A stretch of DNA of 64,000 nucleotides from Azolla caroliniana (GCA_043228905.1 JBHGNT010000155.1:1-64000), one strand, 5' to 3'; shown: positions 22,741-34,269, counted from the first letter of the stretch. Numbers and translations: made by a program. Notes: generated from the letters alone by a model not told the origin.

Positions 22741-23046
22741 ACCAAACCAAACCAAACAATTGCCGATTGTTAGCTGCCGTAGGGTTTAACATACTAAAGT
22801 GAACTTCATCTATTTTAACATCATATTGCAAATACAGAGGTTGATGCAACCGTCATGATCAAGGATACAACTACACTTAGCTAGCACAAAACCAAACCAA
22901 ACCAAACCAAACAATTGCCGATTGTTAGCTGCCGTAGGGTTTAACATACTAAAGTGAACTTCATCTATTTTAACATCATATTACAAATACAGAGGTTGAT
23001 GCAACCGTCATGATCAAGGATACAACTACACTTAGCTAGCACAAAA
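22737..23046. repeat. Tandem duplication, 155-bp unit, two copies
   Basis: The block starting with (ACCAA)n and CAATTGCCGATTGTTAGCTG and ending CTTAGCTAGCACAAAA is repeated head to tail with a 155-bp offset. I saw one substitution between the copies (TTGCAAATAC against TTACAAATAC). The ACCAA run at the unit edges is a likely slippage or recombination point. Confidence 0.85.
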
Positions 23047-23574
23047 CTCCATTTCGGTCTTTTTGTTCTCTCACAATTTCATTTATTCCTTGATTTCTCA
23101 AAAAGAGGAAAGACTTTAGTCTCACATGCGTTGAGATTTGATTGATATTATTGATGGGTGATTGATGAGAGTGTAAATGATGAGGTTTGAACTCGAGTGG
23201 ATAAAAACTCAGAGATTTACAACAAAAGAATATAATTGTAATTTCAAAGGTACCAAGGTACCAACTGTTTGTAGAAAATCAATAAATCTTGAAGAGATTT
23301 TGTTCTCTTCTTATTGACCAACAAGTTTTCATCATACAAGATTTCTTCATTACAAGCCAATTTCTAGACTAAGATGTAGTATCAAAATAGATATTCATCT
23401 AAGATTGTATATATCTTATCAGACAAGAATGTTCCTTTTTAATTAAAAATACCATTTACAATCCTTGTTGCAATATGTGTAGGATCTATGTATCGATGGA
23501 GTTAACTCCTCGATGTCGTTTGCGGAGTTCGGACCGGCGTATACCCTTTTGATGGCGAATCAGGCGGAGATGGT
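23047..23574. other. AT-rich spacer left of the element L LTR
   Basis: No gene or clear repeat. It contains several TTTCTCA and TGATTGAT words only. Confidence 0.5.
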
Positions 23575-24065
23575 TGTTGGACACCTCTGAGCCTCACACT
23601 CACTTAACGATTAATAGATGATTAAGCACGATATCTCTCTCACTCTCTCAAGCTCGCTCTCATAGCCAATAGGGTAAATTATGAATATAGACAATAAGAG
23701 TAATGAATATGTTTATTAACCCTCTTTGCTAAGAGGTCTAGCACCAACAAGGAAGAGAGATTAGTGTTCTCTTTAGAACTAAACACCTCACTAATCTCTC
23801 TTAAGCTTAAAGGTTACAAGAAGGAGGAGAGGAAGCTCTAGCTCTTAATCAATGGGAGATCTTTACAAATGAAAGAACCCTTACAAAGCCACCACTATGT
23901 GGTTTATATAGCATTTACATTTAGGGTGTGGACCTTTCACACTTGGATGTCCATTAGTCCTCTTTCCTCTTGCCATTCCCTCTTCGTAGGTCCTTTAGCC
24001 ATACTACGTCCTTGTCGATGTGCTCTTCTTCATTACTGGTCGTGGTGTGATCCAAACGCTTAACA
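23575..24065 (-). repeat. Probable 3' LTR of unclassified element L
   Basis: Read on the minus strand it begins TGTTAAGCG and ends TCCAACA. It has a TATATAAA box at about 23903-23910 and is immediately preceded by a G-rich polypurine tract. No partner LTR is visible in the window, so the call rests on termini, TATA box and tract together. A related or longer element continues to the right, where it is interrupted by element C. Confidence 0.6.
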
Positions 24066-24078
24066 TACCCCCCACCCT
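24066..24078 (-). other. Polypurine tract of element L
   Basis: Minus strand AGGGTGGGGGGTA directly abuts the TGTTAAGCG terminus. This is what identifies the neighbouring LTR as a 3' LTR and the element as minus-strand. Confidence 0.6.
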
Positions 24079-24080
24079 AA
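24076..24080. repeat. Target-site duplication of element C, left (CCTAA)
   Basis: CCTAA precedes the left LTR of element C and is repeated at 29801-29805 right after its right LTR. Confidence 0.93.
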
Positions 24081-24562
24081 TGTTGGGAGACAGGTCCCTT
24101 CGGATGGGAAGGGAGAAGAACAGTGCTAATGAACAAACTCAGTTGCGGAGAGCCGGAGGTTGCAGACCCGGTGGAAACCGGATGAGAAGTACCCGGCTAT
24201 GGAGAGCCGGAGGGTGTAGACCCGGTGAGAACTGGATGAGGAGTACTCGACTACGGAGAGCCGGATGGTGCAGACCCGGTGAGAACCGGATGAGGAGTAC
24301 CCGGCTACGGAGAGCCGGATGGTGCAGACCCGGTGAGACCCGGATGAGGAGTACTCGGCTACGGAGAGTCGGATGGTGAAGACCTGGTGAGGAGTGCTCA
24401 CCGGATGAAGAGACATATTCGTAAATATGTTTATGAGAGTCCATAGAGGCTATATTTGTAAATAGCCGAAAAGTCATATTAGTATAAATATGACTTAGGG
24501 CAAACTTTTAGTGTGGGTTGTTATTCTTGTTGGTGCAAGAAGAGAGAGAGTGTGTAACTGTG

Positions 24563-24611
<49 letters not shown>

Positions 24612-24882
24612 GTCGTTGCCTCTGTTGAAACCGCCGCCTGTGGCGAAGATCGTGAGCACGAGGTCGTTGCCTCCGTGAACTCACTGTTGTACATTCTAAC
24701 ATAGTGATAGTTTGCAGCCTGTGGGCTGCCGTGGTTTTTTTCCCTAGTTTGGGGTTTTCCATGTAAACATCATGTGTACTCTTCTCTTCTTTGTGTCGTG
24801 CATTTATTTCCCGTTTTCTGTGTATGATTCTAAGCTCGGTTGTGGCCGAGCTTTGCGTATAGGGAGCGTGCAGTTCCTGTCA
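24081..24882 (+). repeat. 5' LTR of element C
   Basis: 802 bp, TGTTGGGAGACAGG..CCTGTCA. It holds a 54-bp minisatellite, a GA microsatellite and a TATA-like TATAAATATGACTT at about 24484. It differs from the 3' LTR mainly in repeat copy number. Confidence 0.95.
24145..24400 (+). repeat. 54-bp minisatellite in the 5' LTR of element C
   Basis: About 4.6 copies of a CCGG-rich unit (CGGAGAGCCGGATGGTGCAG then ACCCGGTGAGAACCGGATGA and so on). Because the unit is a multiple of three, it yields long but spurious open frames on both strands. Confidence 0.9.
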
Positions 24883-24884
24883 AG

Positions 24885-24896
24885 TGGTATCAGAGC
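24885..24896 (+). other. Primer binding site of element C (tRNA-iMet)
   Basis: TGGTATCAGAGC, two bases after the 5' LTR, complementary to initiator methionine tRNA. Confidence 0.92.
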
Positions 24897-24911
24897 GAAA
24901 CGATACAGAAA

Positions 24912-27900
24912 ATGGACGAATCGTTGGGCGGCATGTTCAAGCTCACTGGCTCTAACTATTCAGTGTGGAAGTCGAAGATGAGGGATATGCTCATGGTTAA
25001 AGATCTTTGGTTGCCGGTTCAGTTTGGGGACAAGAGACTGGACAAAATCGATGCTACCGTATGGGAGGTGATGCACATGAAGACAACGACGTACATACGG
25101 TGCTTCATCGACATGAGCCTATACAACAACTTCAATGAAGAGAGCAAGGCTCATGAGCTCTAGGAGAAGATCGGCATTATGTTTCAGAACAAAAATGTTG
25201 TTAATCAGGTTTCGGTATTCCGGAAGCTAGTAAGACTCCGGTACCAAGATGGCTCCAGCATGGCGGAGCACATGAATGCCTTCTAGGGGCTGATCCACCA
25301 GGCAACTTCATTGGAAGTACCTCTCGCCGATGAGGTACTAGCGCTACTCTTGCTCGGTTCCCTCCCGGATAGATGGGAGACGTTGGTTGTCACTTTGGGC
25401 AACGCCGGGCCGGAAGGAAAGCGGTTATCCCTAGCAAGAGTAAAGTCGAGCTTGCTAGATGAGGAGGCGCATCAAAAAGATAAAGATACGAGCTCCGACT
25501 CCAAAGCGCTCCTTACCGAATCGGAATGCGGAAGACATAGAAACTGTAGTCCCCAGAACCGGGAGAAGTCGGGGACACGGTCAAAGTCAAGGGGGAGGCC
25601 TACTTGCTTCTATTGCGGCAAGCCGGGACACTTCCAAAAGAACTGTCGGCAATTCCGAAAAGACAAGGAAACCGACGGTACCGATTCGAAGCGGACCCCA
25701 GACCGGAACGGTAAAGACCGGAGGGGGCCGGACCGGAAGGGAACGACGGCAATCGCGGCAAGTGAAGAAGAGTTGATGCTCATCACCGAGGAGAGTGAGA
25801 TAAACCTTGCCGGCGACGAGAGGACCTGGGTGGTAGACTCCGGAGCGTCGTTCCAGCTTACCCCAGACCGGAAATGCTTCTCATTCTACTTAGCCGGTGA
25901 TCACGGCTGTGTCCGGATGGGGAATGAAGGTACATGCTGAATTGTCGGCATAGGAGATGTGTGGCTGACAACACCAACTGGATGCAAGTTGCTGTTGAAG
26001 GATGTCCGACACGTTCCAGAGGTTCTTCTGAACCTGATATCAGCCGGTCGGCTAGATGATGAAGGCTACACGTGTAGCATCCGGAACGGTGTCATGAAGT
26101 TTAGCAAAGGGAGCCTGATTGTGGCTCGGGCCCGGAAGGTCAACACACTGTACCTGATGAATGCCCGGTTATGTCCGGAAGAAGTGAACGTGGCATCCGA
26201 CACTACCGGTGAGCTATGGCACAAGAGGCTGTGTTATATGAGCGAGAAGGGGATGAAGAGGCTTGCAGACGACAACCTCATTCCAGTGAAGAACATGCAC
26301 TTGGAGAAGTGCACTGATTGTCTGGCCGGTAAGCAAAACCGGACCTCCTTCCGACCAAGGCCACCGATGAGACGTAATGCACCACTGGAGTTGGTGCATA
26401 CGGATGTGTGTCAAGTAGACACGAAGTCACATGCTAGAGCGTAGTACTTCGTGACGTTCATAGATGACCACAGTCGGAAGTTGTGGGCCACACCATTGAA
26501 GACGAAGGATCAGGTGCTATCCGTCTTCAAAGAGCTCCACGTGAGAGTGGAAAGAGAAACCAGCCGGAAGCTGAAGGCGGTTCGAGCAGATAACGGAGGA
26601 GAATACCGGGGGCAGTTCGAGGAGTACTGCCGCTTGAAGGGAATCTGACTCGAATTTACTGTGCCGAAAACGCCGGAACTAAACGGACTGGTTGAGAGGA
26701 TGAACCGGACCATAATGGAGAGGGTTCGGAGTATGCTAGCGCATGCAAAACTACCCAAGAAGTTTTGGGCTGAGGCATTGTCGATGGCGACATATGTGAT
26801 AAATTGATCACCCTCAGTACCCTTGGACGGAGACACGCCACAGAGAGTATGGACCGGTAAGGAAGTATCCTACCGGCATCTGAAGGTGTTCGGGTGTCTC
26901 GCGTATGTGCATGTAGCTAAGGACCGGAGAGGAAAGTTAGATCCAAAGACCCGACCATGCATATTCCTCGGTTACGGTGACAATGAGTTCGGCTACCGAG
27001 TGTGGGACCTGGTCGACAAGAAGGTATTCCGGAGTCGAGATATTATCTTCATGGAGGACAAGACGCTCGCCGACTGGGAGTCGGAGAAGAAGATAATGAA
27101 CTTTGAGTCGACCGGTAAGGATCGACTCTATGATGAGCAGATCCAACCGGCAAGAGACCGGTTAGCACTCGAGGGACCAACCGGTTACGGTGAGGATACC
27201 GAACAGGCTGAAGAAGAAGTAGAGGAAGCTGAAACCGGAACCGGCCAAGACCCCGAATCAGATTCGGATGAAGAGCAAATGGAGGAGCCGGTTACCGAAG
27301 CCCAAAGACGGAGATATCCTCTCAGAGAGAGAAGACCCCCCTGGAGATTTCCGGATGCAGAGCATGTGTTGTTAACCGATGAGTGGGAGCCAGAAAGCTT
27401 CGAAGAAGCGAAGGATGTCACCCACAGCCGCAAATGGTTAAGTGCCATGCAGGATGAGATGGATTCCCTGCATGAGAACCATACGTACGAATTGGTGGAG
27501 TTGCCGAAAGGAAAGCGGGCACTCCGAAACAAGTGGGTGTACAAGTTGAAACTGGGAGATCCCGGCAACCCCCCGAGATACAAAGCCAAAATCGTGGTGA
27601 AGGGGTCCCAGCAGAAAAAGGGCGTGGACTTTGACGAGATATTTGCCCCGGTAGTAAAGATGACCTCCATCCGGACGGTGCTGAGTATAGCGGCAAGCAT
27701 GGACCTCGAGGTAGAACAGCTGGGCGTGAAGACGACATTCCTTCACGGCGACTTCGAAGAGGAGATCTACGTGCAACAACCGGAAGGATTCGTGGAGAAA
27801 GGGAAGGAGCACCTGGTATGTCGGCTGAAGAAGAGCCTCTACGGGTTGAAGCAGGCTCCCCGGAAATGGTACCGGAAGTTTGACTCCTTCATGACCGATC

Positions 27901-28955
27901 AAGGGTACCACAAGATGCAGGCCGATCACTGCGTGTTTGTGAAGAAGTTCGAAGGAGGCGACTTCCTGATACTCCTTCTATACGTGGACGACATGTTGAT
28001 CGTCGGACGGGACCAAGCCAAAATACAGATGTTGCAGAAGGCTCTCAACCGGACCTTCTCAATGAAAGACTTGGGTCCGGCAAGACAGATGTTGGGGATG
28101 CATATCATCCGGAACCGGCCAACGAAGCAACTATGGCTGTCACAGGAGAAATACGTGACAAAGGTGCTTCAACGGTTCAACATGTCAGATGTGAAACCGG
28201 TCGGATCGACACTTCCGGCAAATTGCAGGTTATCCGGTAAGCAAAGCCCGAAGACGAAAGCAGAGAAGGAGGATATGATGAAGATTCCATATGCCTCTGT
28301 TGTCGGGAGCTTAATGTACGCAATGGTTTGTACCCGACCGGATACAGGATACGCAGTTGGAGTGGTGAGCCGGTTTATGAGCAATCCCGACAAGGAGCAC
28401 TGGAACGCGGTCAAATGGATACTTCGGTATTTGAAGGGCACTTCAAATATGTGTCTCCGATTCGGCTCCGGAAAACCTCAACTTGACGGTTTCACCGATT
28501 CGGACATGTCGGCTGATGTGGATACCAGCTGGTCTACATCTGGGTATGTAATGACATATGCAGGGGGAGCTGTCTTGTGGCAGTCGAGGCTGCAGAAGAC
28601 AGTTGCATTGTCAACCACGGAGGCGGAGTACATGGCGGCTGTGGAAGCCGGCAAGGAAATATTATGGATGAAGGACTTCATCGGAGAGCTCGGTATCCGG
28701 CAAAATGAATACCGACTCTATTGCGACAGTAAAAGTGCCATCCATCTTGCTAAGAATGCGGCCTACCATTCCCGGACGAAGCATATCCAGCGAAGATATC
28801 ACTGGATCCGGGAAAGAGTAGATGACCAGGAGTTCGCACTAACGAAGATCCACACGGCCGAGAACGGGTCAGATATGCTGACCAAAGTGTTGATACCCGA
28901 CAAGCTGGATGCATATCGGAAGAGGATCAGACTAGTAAGACACCCCATGCCGTAG
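24912..28955 (+). pseudogene. Copia Gag-Pol polyprotein of element C, six in-frame stops
   Basis: One frame of 1,347 codons from ATG to TAG. Domains: Gag (FKLTGSNYSVW), zinc knuckle CFYCGKPGHFQKNC, protease DSGASFQLTP, integrase (HKRLCYMSEKG, TFIDDHSRK, RADNGGEYRGQ, ELNGLVERMNR), RT (YVDDMLIVGRD), RNase H (TDSDMSADVDTSWSTSGY, TEAEYMA, KHIQRRYHWIRE). In-frame stops lie at 25161 (TAG), 25284 (TAG), 25938 (TGA), 26442 (TAG), 26646 (TGA) and 26805 (TGA). Comparison with family members suggests five are C-to-T changes of Gln or Arg codons and one (25161) a Trp codon. There is no frameshift. The longest intact run covers the end of integrase, RT and RNase H. Confidence 0.93.
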
Positions 28956-28956
28956 T

Positions 28957-28968
28957 GAAGGGGGAGTT
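28957..28968 (+). other. Polypurine tract of element C
   Basis: GAAGGGGGAGTT immediately before the 3' LTR. Confidence 0.85.
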
Positions 28969-29800
28969 TGTTGGGAGACAGGTCCCTCCGGATTGGAAGG
29001 GAGAAGAACAGTGTTGATGAACAAACTCGGTTACGGAGAGCCGGAGGTTGCAGACCCGATGGAAACCGGATGAGAAGTACCCAGCTATGGAGAGCCGGAG
29101 GGTGTAGACCCGGTGAGACCTGGATGAGGAGTACCCGGCTACGGACAGCCGGATGGTGCAGACCCGGTGAGAACCGGATGAGGAGTACCCGCCTACGGAG
29201 AGCCGGATGGTGCAGACCCGGTGAGAACCGGATGAGGAGTACCTGGCTACGGAGAGCCGGATGGTGTAGACCCAGTGAGAACCGGATGAGGAGTACCCGG
29301 CTACGGAGAGCCGGATGGTGAAGACCCGGTGAGGAGTGCTCACCGGATGAAGAGACATATTCGTAAATATGTTTCTGAGAGTCCATCGAGGCTATATTTG
29401 TAAATAGCCGAAAAGTCATATTAGTATAAATATGACTTAGGGCAAACTTTTAGTGTGGGTTGTTATTCTTGTTGGTGCAAGAAGAGAGAGAGTGTGTAAC
29501 TGTGTACAGAGAGAGAGAGAGAGAAAGAGGTCGTTGCCTCTGTTGAAACCGCCGCCTGTGGCGAAGATTGTGAGCACGAGGTCGTTGCCTCTGTGAACTC
29601 ACTGTTGTACATTCTAACATAGTGATAGTTTGTAGCCTGTGGGCTGCCGTGGTTTTTTTCCCTAGTTTGGGGTTTTCCATGTAAACATCATGTGTACTCT
29701 TCTCTTCTTTGTGTCGTGCATTTATTTCCCGTTTTCTGTGTATGATTCTAAGCTCGGTTGTGGCCGAGCATTGCGTATAGGGAGCGTGTAGTTCCTGTCA
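28969..29800 (+). repeat. 3' LTR of element C
   Basis: 832 bp. It carries one more 54-bp minisatellite unit and a shorter GA tract than the 5' LTR, which accounts for the 30-bp length difference. Confidence 0.95.
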
Positions 29801-29805
29801 CCTAA
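29801..29805. repeat. Target-site duplication of element C, right (CCTAA)
   Basis: Exact match of 24076-24080, directly after the 3' LTR. Confidence 0.93.
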
Positions 29806-29879
29806 TGAGTCCACACCCCCAGGTGCACTGCGGAAGGGGAGCTTCGGGCATCGGGGGCGAGAAGGATAGAGTAGGGGGG

Positions 29880-31992
29880 TTCATCGGGGGGTGGTTGGTG
29901 GCGAAGATGGTGGCGAAGACGTCGGATGTTGAGCGGCGGTAACCAGATTTCTTGCATTTGATCGGTCGTCGTGAAGAAGTCCTTCTTGGGGCCGGCTATC
30001 CATGTGGAGGTGTTGTAGCCGGCGAAGGGAGAGGGGGGGATTTCTACCAAAACTTATGTAAGCAGGAAAAACACGTGTGTTGATCATGGTTTCAAAATCC
30101 CGTTTGTAGATGGCAGGGAGCATGTTGACGCAGGTCCAGAGGCCGACCAGTTGACGATGTGTGGGGCCTTTATTCAAATCAAAGGCAAGACCCCACGCCA
30201 GGTGGTTGTGTTGCTTGAATGTGCAGGTTTCATAAGGGCCAGAGTCGAGGAGTATGGGTAACCGTTGCAAAAAACGAAGACTGGCTTGAATGTCGGGGTC
30301 ATGGACGTCGAGATATGTACGGAGGAAACGTCGCATGACCTGGATCATTCCAACTTTCATTGGAGATGTGTGCGGGGGTTGTGGAAACATGGGCCAGTTG
30401 AACTGGAGGGTGGGTAGTTGTGTCTAGGCTGCTTGAAAGTCGTGCCATGGGCAACTACGAGGGAGGGGAGAAAAGGTGGGGTTGGCGCGCATCTCTGGAG
30501 AGTGTGGGGCACACCATTCCCGGAAGGACACATGCTCGAACTAGGGGAGGCGCCACGGGGGTTGGATGCCAGGTGGTTCGATTAGAGGGTCGACCACCGG
30601 GTGGCGCCATCCTCGAGTTGAGGTGGGGTTTGCGGCTGCCCAAGTAGACATCTTATCTCGGTAAATGTGTGGGTAAAGGAAGATGTCGACTTAGGGTTCG
30701 GAGGCGACTTCGGGGTAGTAGGTGTAGAGGCCGGTGAGGAGTAGGGGGGTCTCACAGAAATCAAATTCCCAGGGGACAAGGGCGATAGATTGGTTATCGA
30801 GGTGGGTGTCCCAACCTGTACCGTGTTCGATGTAATTGAGAGCTGCTTGGAGGCCGTGGATGAGTTGGTAACGATCGACCAAATCAGCGTAGAATGTCGC
30901 ATCATTGAATTAGGCGCTCGTGTCGTGTAGTAGCGAGGGTGTAGTGAAGATGGGAGAGGGGAGTTGGTGGTGGAGCATGAGGTGCGCAAGGGGGTGGTTG
31001 AAAGGGAGGGCTTTGCGGAGGATGACATCTGTGAATGCCCAACCTGGGTTTGTGATGACTCCTGTCTGGAGTGGGAAAGGATCGGTTGGTGGGGAGGTGG
31101 GAGGTGGGGAGGAACGGGGATGGGCAAGGGGGGTGGTGTGAAAGGGGTTGCAGCCAAACATGGGGTGTGTGTGATCAGGTACGTGGTGTTCGCTGAGGTG
31201 TGGGTGCGTGAGAGGGGAGTGGTGGTGGTGGGGGATGGCTTGGAGGTGGGTGTGGTGGCGGCGAGGATGAGGTAGGGTTAGGGCATGGGGGTGGTTGGTT
31301 GTCGGGATCATCGGGTGAGTCGAGGTCCCACTCCGGGTTGATCTCAAACGGGGGGTGAGTGAGGTGCGAGGGTAGGAGTGTGCGGGCACGAGCCTCATCA
31401 AAAGTCATAAGTTGATACTCATGAGAGACGTCAAGGTAGAGGGCTAACTCCTGCATGTCGTTAGCCTCGAGATCGGTGGGCCAGTTGAATGCTGCACATT
31501 CGATGCTGAATATGTGAGTACGAACCTCGATGTCCCAGGCGGTTTGCCAAGCGTGTATTAACCACAGGAAACCGAAAGGGGGTACGCAAGCAGTAGCGCT
31601 CTCCAACAGGGTGCAGGTAAGGGTGTCGGAGATTCGGTGTAAGCGCACCAGCTTGGTGAAGAGTTGGGCCAACTGGTCTTCGTTGACTTGCATCCTGACA
31701 TAGGAAGGGTAGGCGAAACATACCAGGTCGGTGATGTCTAAGTCCGGGGTGATGGTAGTATGGAGGTAGGCCATGCCTTCGAGAAAAAAAACAGGGAGGT
31801 GTTGGGGGAAGAGGTCACCTGTCGGTGGTGAGGGTTCATCAGTGGCTTCAGGGTACAACATAAAGAGGGCAAGGGCGTGGTTGTCTTCTGGAAGTACTCA
31901 GATGAACGTCTGCCGATCCGGGGGGGGGGGGGGGGGGGTGTGGTCTCGTCGAAGAACACGCGACATGTAAGCGGCCAACGACCGAAGTACAC
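29880..31992 (-). pseudogene. Unrecognised ORF remnant in element L, with Pro-rich linker
   Basis: From about 31.4 to 29.88 kb one minus-strand frame is continuous except for four stops (two TAA, two TAG: near 30909, 30690, 30546 and 30427). It encodes segments such as NPGWAFTDVILRKALPFNH, YQLIHGLQAALNYIEHG, FREWCAP and RRFLRTYLDVHDPDIQASL. A preceding part (31861-31175, another frame) contains FLWLIHAWQTAWDIEVRTH and a long Pro/Ser/His linker where the frame shift probably lies. I recognise no domain: no RT, integrase, protease or zinc knuckle. Its position just upstream of the L polypurine tract and 3' LTR suggests an element-borne 3' ORF or captured sequence. It ends where element K begins. 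Confidence 0.5.
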
Positions 31993-32109
31993 ACATGGCC
32001 TAGGCTAGAAGGTTATGCGGTGTACGTGGTGCAGTGAAGAGTTCAGAGAGCAGAGATGTCAAGGTCACATACACCAAGAGCGCCTGAATCATTTTCGGAG
32101 TGTCGAGCG

Positions 32110-32419
32110 TGTTGGGGACAAGGCTGTCAATGCGGAAGTGCAAGCAACATTCGTGATGAAGAAGAACCTGTGTATGCGCATAAGCAAGAGAGAGAGAGAG
32201 AGAGAGAAAGAGAGAGGCACAAACAAACGTTATATTCCAATAGCAACAGTTACAAAGAATGAAAACCAACAACAACAACCTTAACTAAAGGTTACAAAGT
32301 CACTTTATATAGTGACTATCTTAGGGCAATTGCCCTTTATGCTATTTACAGAAATAGCCCAAACTTGGCTTGTTCGAAGGGACAATATGAATATGGCCAT
32401 TATACACTCGTATTCGACA
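32110..32419 (-). repeat. 3' LTR of element K
   Basis: TGTTGGGGAC..TTCGACA, 310 bp, with a GA run and a TATA region (GTCACTTTATATAGTGAC) in which the palindrome of element B is degenerate. A polypurine tract (minus strand TTACGAGGGAGTG) adjoins it. Confidence 0.88.
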
Positions 32420-32616
32420 CTCCCTCGTAATGGGCGTATACATAGGTTATCTAAAAAATTACAGGTATATACAAGGTTTATTAGACAAATCGGTTTTGTT
32501 AGAATCGGCAAGATCCAAAGACAAAAGACCGAACCGGTCGGGTCGGACGAGTTGAAGCCGATCCTCAAAGAACCGATATCGGTGGTCCGAAACCATCCTG
32601 TGCTATGTGTCCGACT

Positions 32617-33626
32617 TTAACCGAACCGATTTTTCATTATGCCCATCTGGTGCCGAAGGGACCGGAAACGATCCGCCGAAAGACACTTGGTCATTCCATC
32701 TACGACATTATCGGTTGTGGATATCTTCTCGAGACCAATTTTCCCTGAAATGACGCAGTCCCAAAGGAAGTGATATCGAACGTCGATATGCTTGGAGGCG
32801 TTGTGGTGAACCGGATTCTTTGACAAAGCAACAACACCCTAACTGTCGCTGTAGACAACTGGAGCTGAGTCGAGGTCGACCTGTCGAAATGTGTGCGCCA
32901 ACCGACTGAGCCATACAGCTTCTTTTGCCATGTCGGATGCAACTACATATTCCGCTTTGGTCGTTGAGGTGGCTCTGCACTCCTGAAGTTTCGACTTCCA
33001 CGAGATTGCTCCATTGGCGAATTTGAAACAATATCCGGTTGTTGATTTCTGACTGTCCACACAGCCGGCGAAGACCGAGTCGGTGTAACCAACTACGCCC
33101 GAGGTTGAGTTTGGGCCGAAAAGAATGCCGTGGTCTTTTCTGCCAGCTAGATATCTGAACACATCCTTGACTGCGTTCTAGTGCGATCGGCCTGGGTTGT
33201 GCATGAATCTGCTGACGACTCCTATGGCGTGAGAAATATCAGGCCGTGTCGCGACCATTGCGTACATAAGGGAGCCGACTGCCGGTGCATATGGTATTGA
33301 CTTCATATCTTCCCCCTCTAGACCGGATGTCGGGCAGTCTTGCTGAGATAGTCGAAGGTTAATGGGGAGCGGGGTCGAAGCAGACTTGGCCGAGTGCATG
33401 TTGAAGCGTTCCAAGACACGTCCGATGTAGTCGGTTTGAGACAAGAAAAGTTGTCGTTTATCGCGATGCCGACTAATCTTCATACCAAGTATGTGTCTTG
33501 CCGGACCGAGGTCCTTCATGGAAAACTTCAACCACAGTTTCCGAACGAGTTCGGTGAGCTCTCCGGCATGTCGGCCGGAGAGTAGCATGTCGTCCACATA
33601 GATGATGAGGACGACGGGAGACCCGT
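32617..33626 (-). pseudogene. Copia RT/RNase H fragment of element K
   Basis: Starts inside RT with LIIYVDDMLLSGRHAGE and continues through RYLAGRKDHGILFG, YTDSVFAGCVDSQKSTTGY and HIDVRYHF to the normal carboxyl end. In-frame TAGs interrupt it near 33178 (a Trp codon in element B) and near 32838 (a Gln codon). The visible start of the frame is an artefact: upstream bases belong to the LTR of element G. Confidence 0.87.
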
Positions 33627-34266
33627 TGTCGTGAAGAAAACCGTCCACAAGCGGAATCGGTGCACCGGAGCGTAGGAACCGGCTCTTCATGCACATACGC
33701 CTTATGTTGTACATAAGAGAGGATTAGGTACATAGAAGATCCTAGGCAGGTAGATTCGGCAGGTAGGAAGTTAATGGGAAACGACTCCTTTCTTGCCTAT
33801 AAAAGGAGGGAGACAGGGAAGAGGAAGGGGATCGACGATAGAGAGGACGAAGTGTTGTCGGGTTGTGGGCCGAAGGCTTCTCTCTCTTCCATACTCCGTA
33901 GCTTCTTTCTGTGCAGGTTTTCGGGAGGCTCACGCTGCTCTGAGGAATGCCCGAGTGCTTCCGGCAGCACCTCCAACCTACTCCTTTCTTTCTGAGCGTT
34001 TACGAACAGGCATCAGCATCTGTTCGCCGGCCTGTTCCGTTGTAGCCGACTTCGTGCTTCTTGTTGTTTGTCTTTGTTAATATATATATACATACATTCG
34101 TGTCTCTCTGTGTCGGCGTCCCACTCGCGTCTTTGTGTCGAAGGGCCGTGTCCCTGTGAATCTACGATCGCACGTAGCGGGTCCCTTCTCCTTTCTCTCT
34201 TGCTTTTCGGTGCAAGACCCCCGAGGTCCCGCCTCATTCCACGCGTCCGCGAGGAATACCTCGACA
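33627..34266 (+). repeat. 5' LTR of Gypsy element G
   Basis: 640 bp, begins TGTCGTGAAGAAAACC and ends CCTCGACA. It has a TATAAAAGG box at about 33799. Termini were set by comparison with the minus-strand LTR at 44766-45557, which shares both ends. Confidence 0.82.
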
Positions 34267-34269
34267 TCT

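Larger units (their letters stand above)
24081..29800 (+). mobile_element. Ty1/Copia LTR retrotransposon C
   Basis: A structurally complete Copia element on the plus strand: LTRs of 802 and 832 bp, iMet primer site, one gag-pol frame, polypurine tract and a perfect CCTAA duplication. Its coding and primer regions match element A closely, and its U3 shares the 92-bp-scale block around CATATTCGTAAATATG with A, so A and C are one family. The gag-pol frame has six in-frame stops but no frameshift, so it is non-autonomous now. It is inserted in element L. Confidence 0.95.
32110..33626 (-). mobile_element. Truncated B-family Copia copy K
   Basis: A 310-bp 3' LTR followed by the RNase H and RT part of pol in the same orientation as element B and clearly of its family. 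It is cut at 33626 by the 5' LTR of Gypsy element G, and no 5' half is visible. Its LTR differs from B at many bases, so it is an older copy. Confidence 0.88.

Noticed and set aside
24126-24477. Long open frames on both strands with repeated peptides in the C LTRs (also near 28.8-29.4 kb)
   Set aside because: They arise because the minisatellite unit is 54 bp, a multiple of three; they lie in U3 and show no conserved start or protein character.
24145-29340. Regular repeats resembling a CRISPR array
   Set aside because: Units are contiguous without unique spacers, the genome is eukaryotic, and the block is inside an LTR.
29801-31300. Plus-strand Gly/Val-rich open frames opposite the L ORF
   Set aside because: They mirror the proline-rich minus-strand coding sequence; the minus strand is the one with coherent segments and the LTR orientation.
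33627-33714. Apparent start of the K pol frame
   Set aside because: These bases belong to the 5' LTR of element G; the frame is open across the junction by chance.
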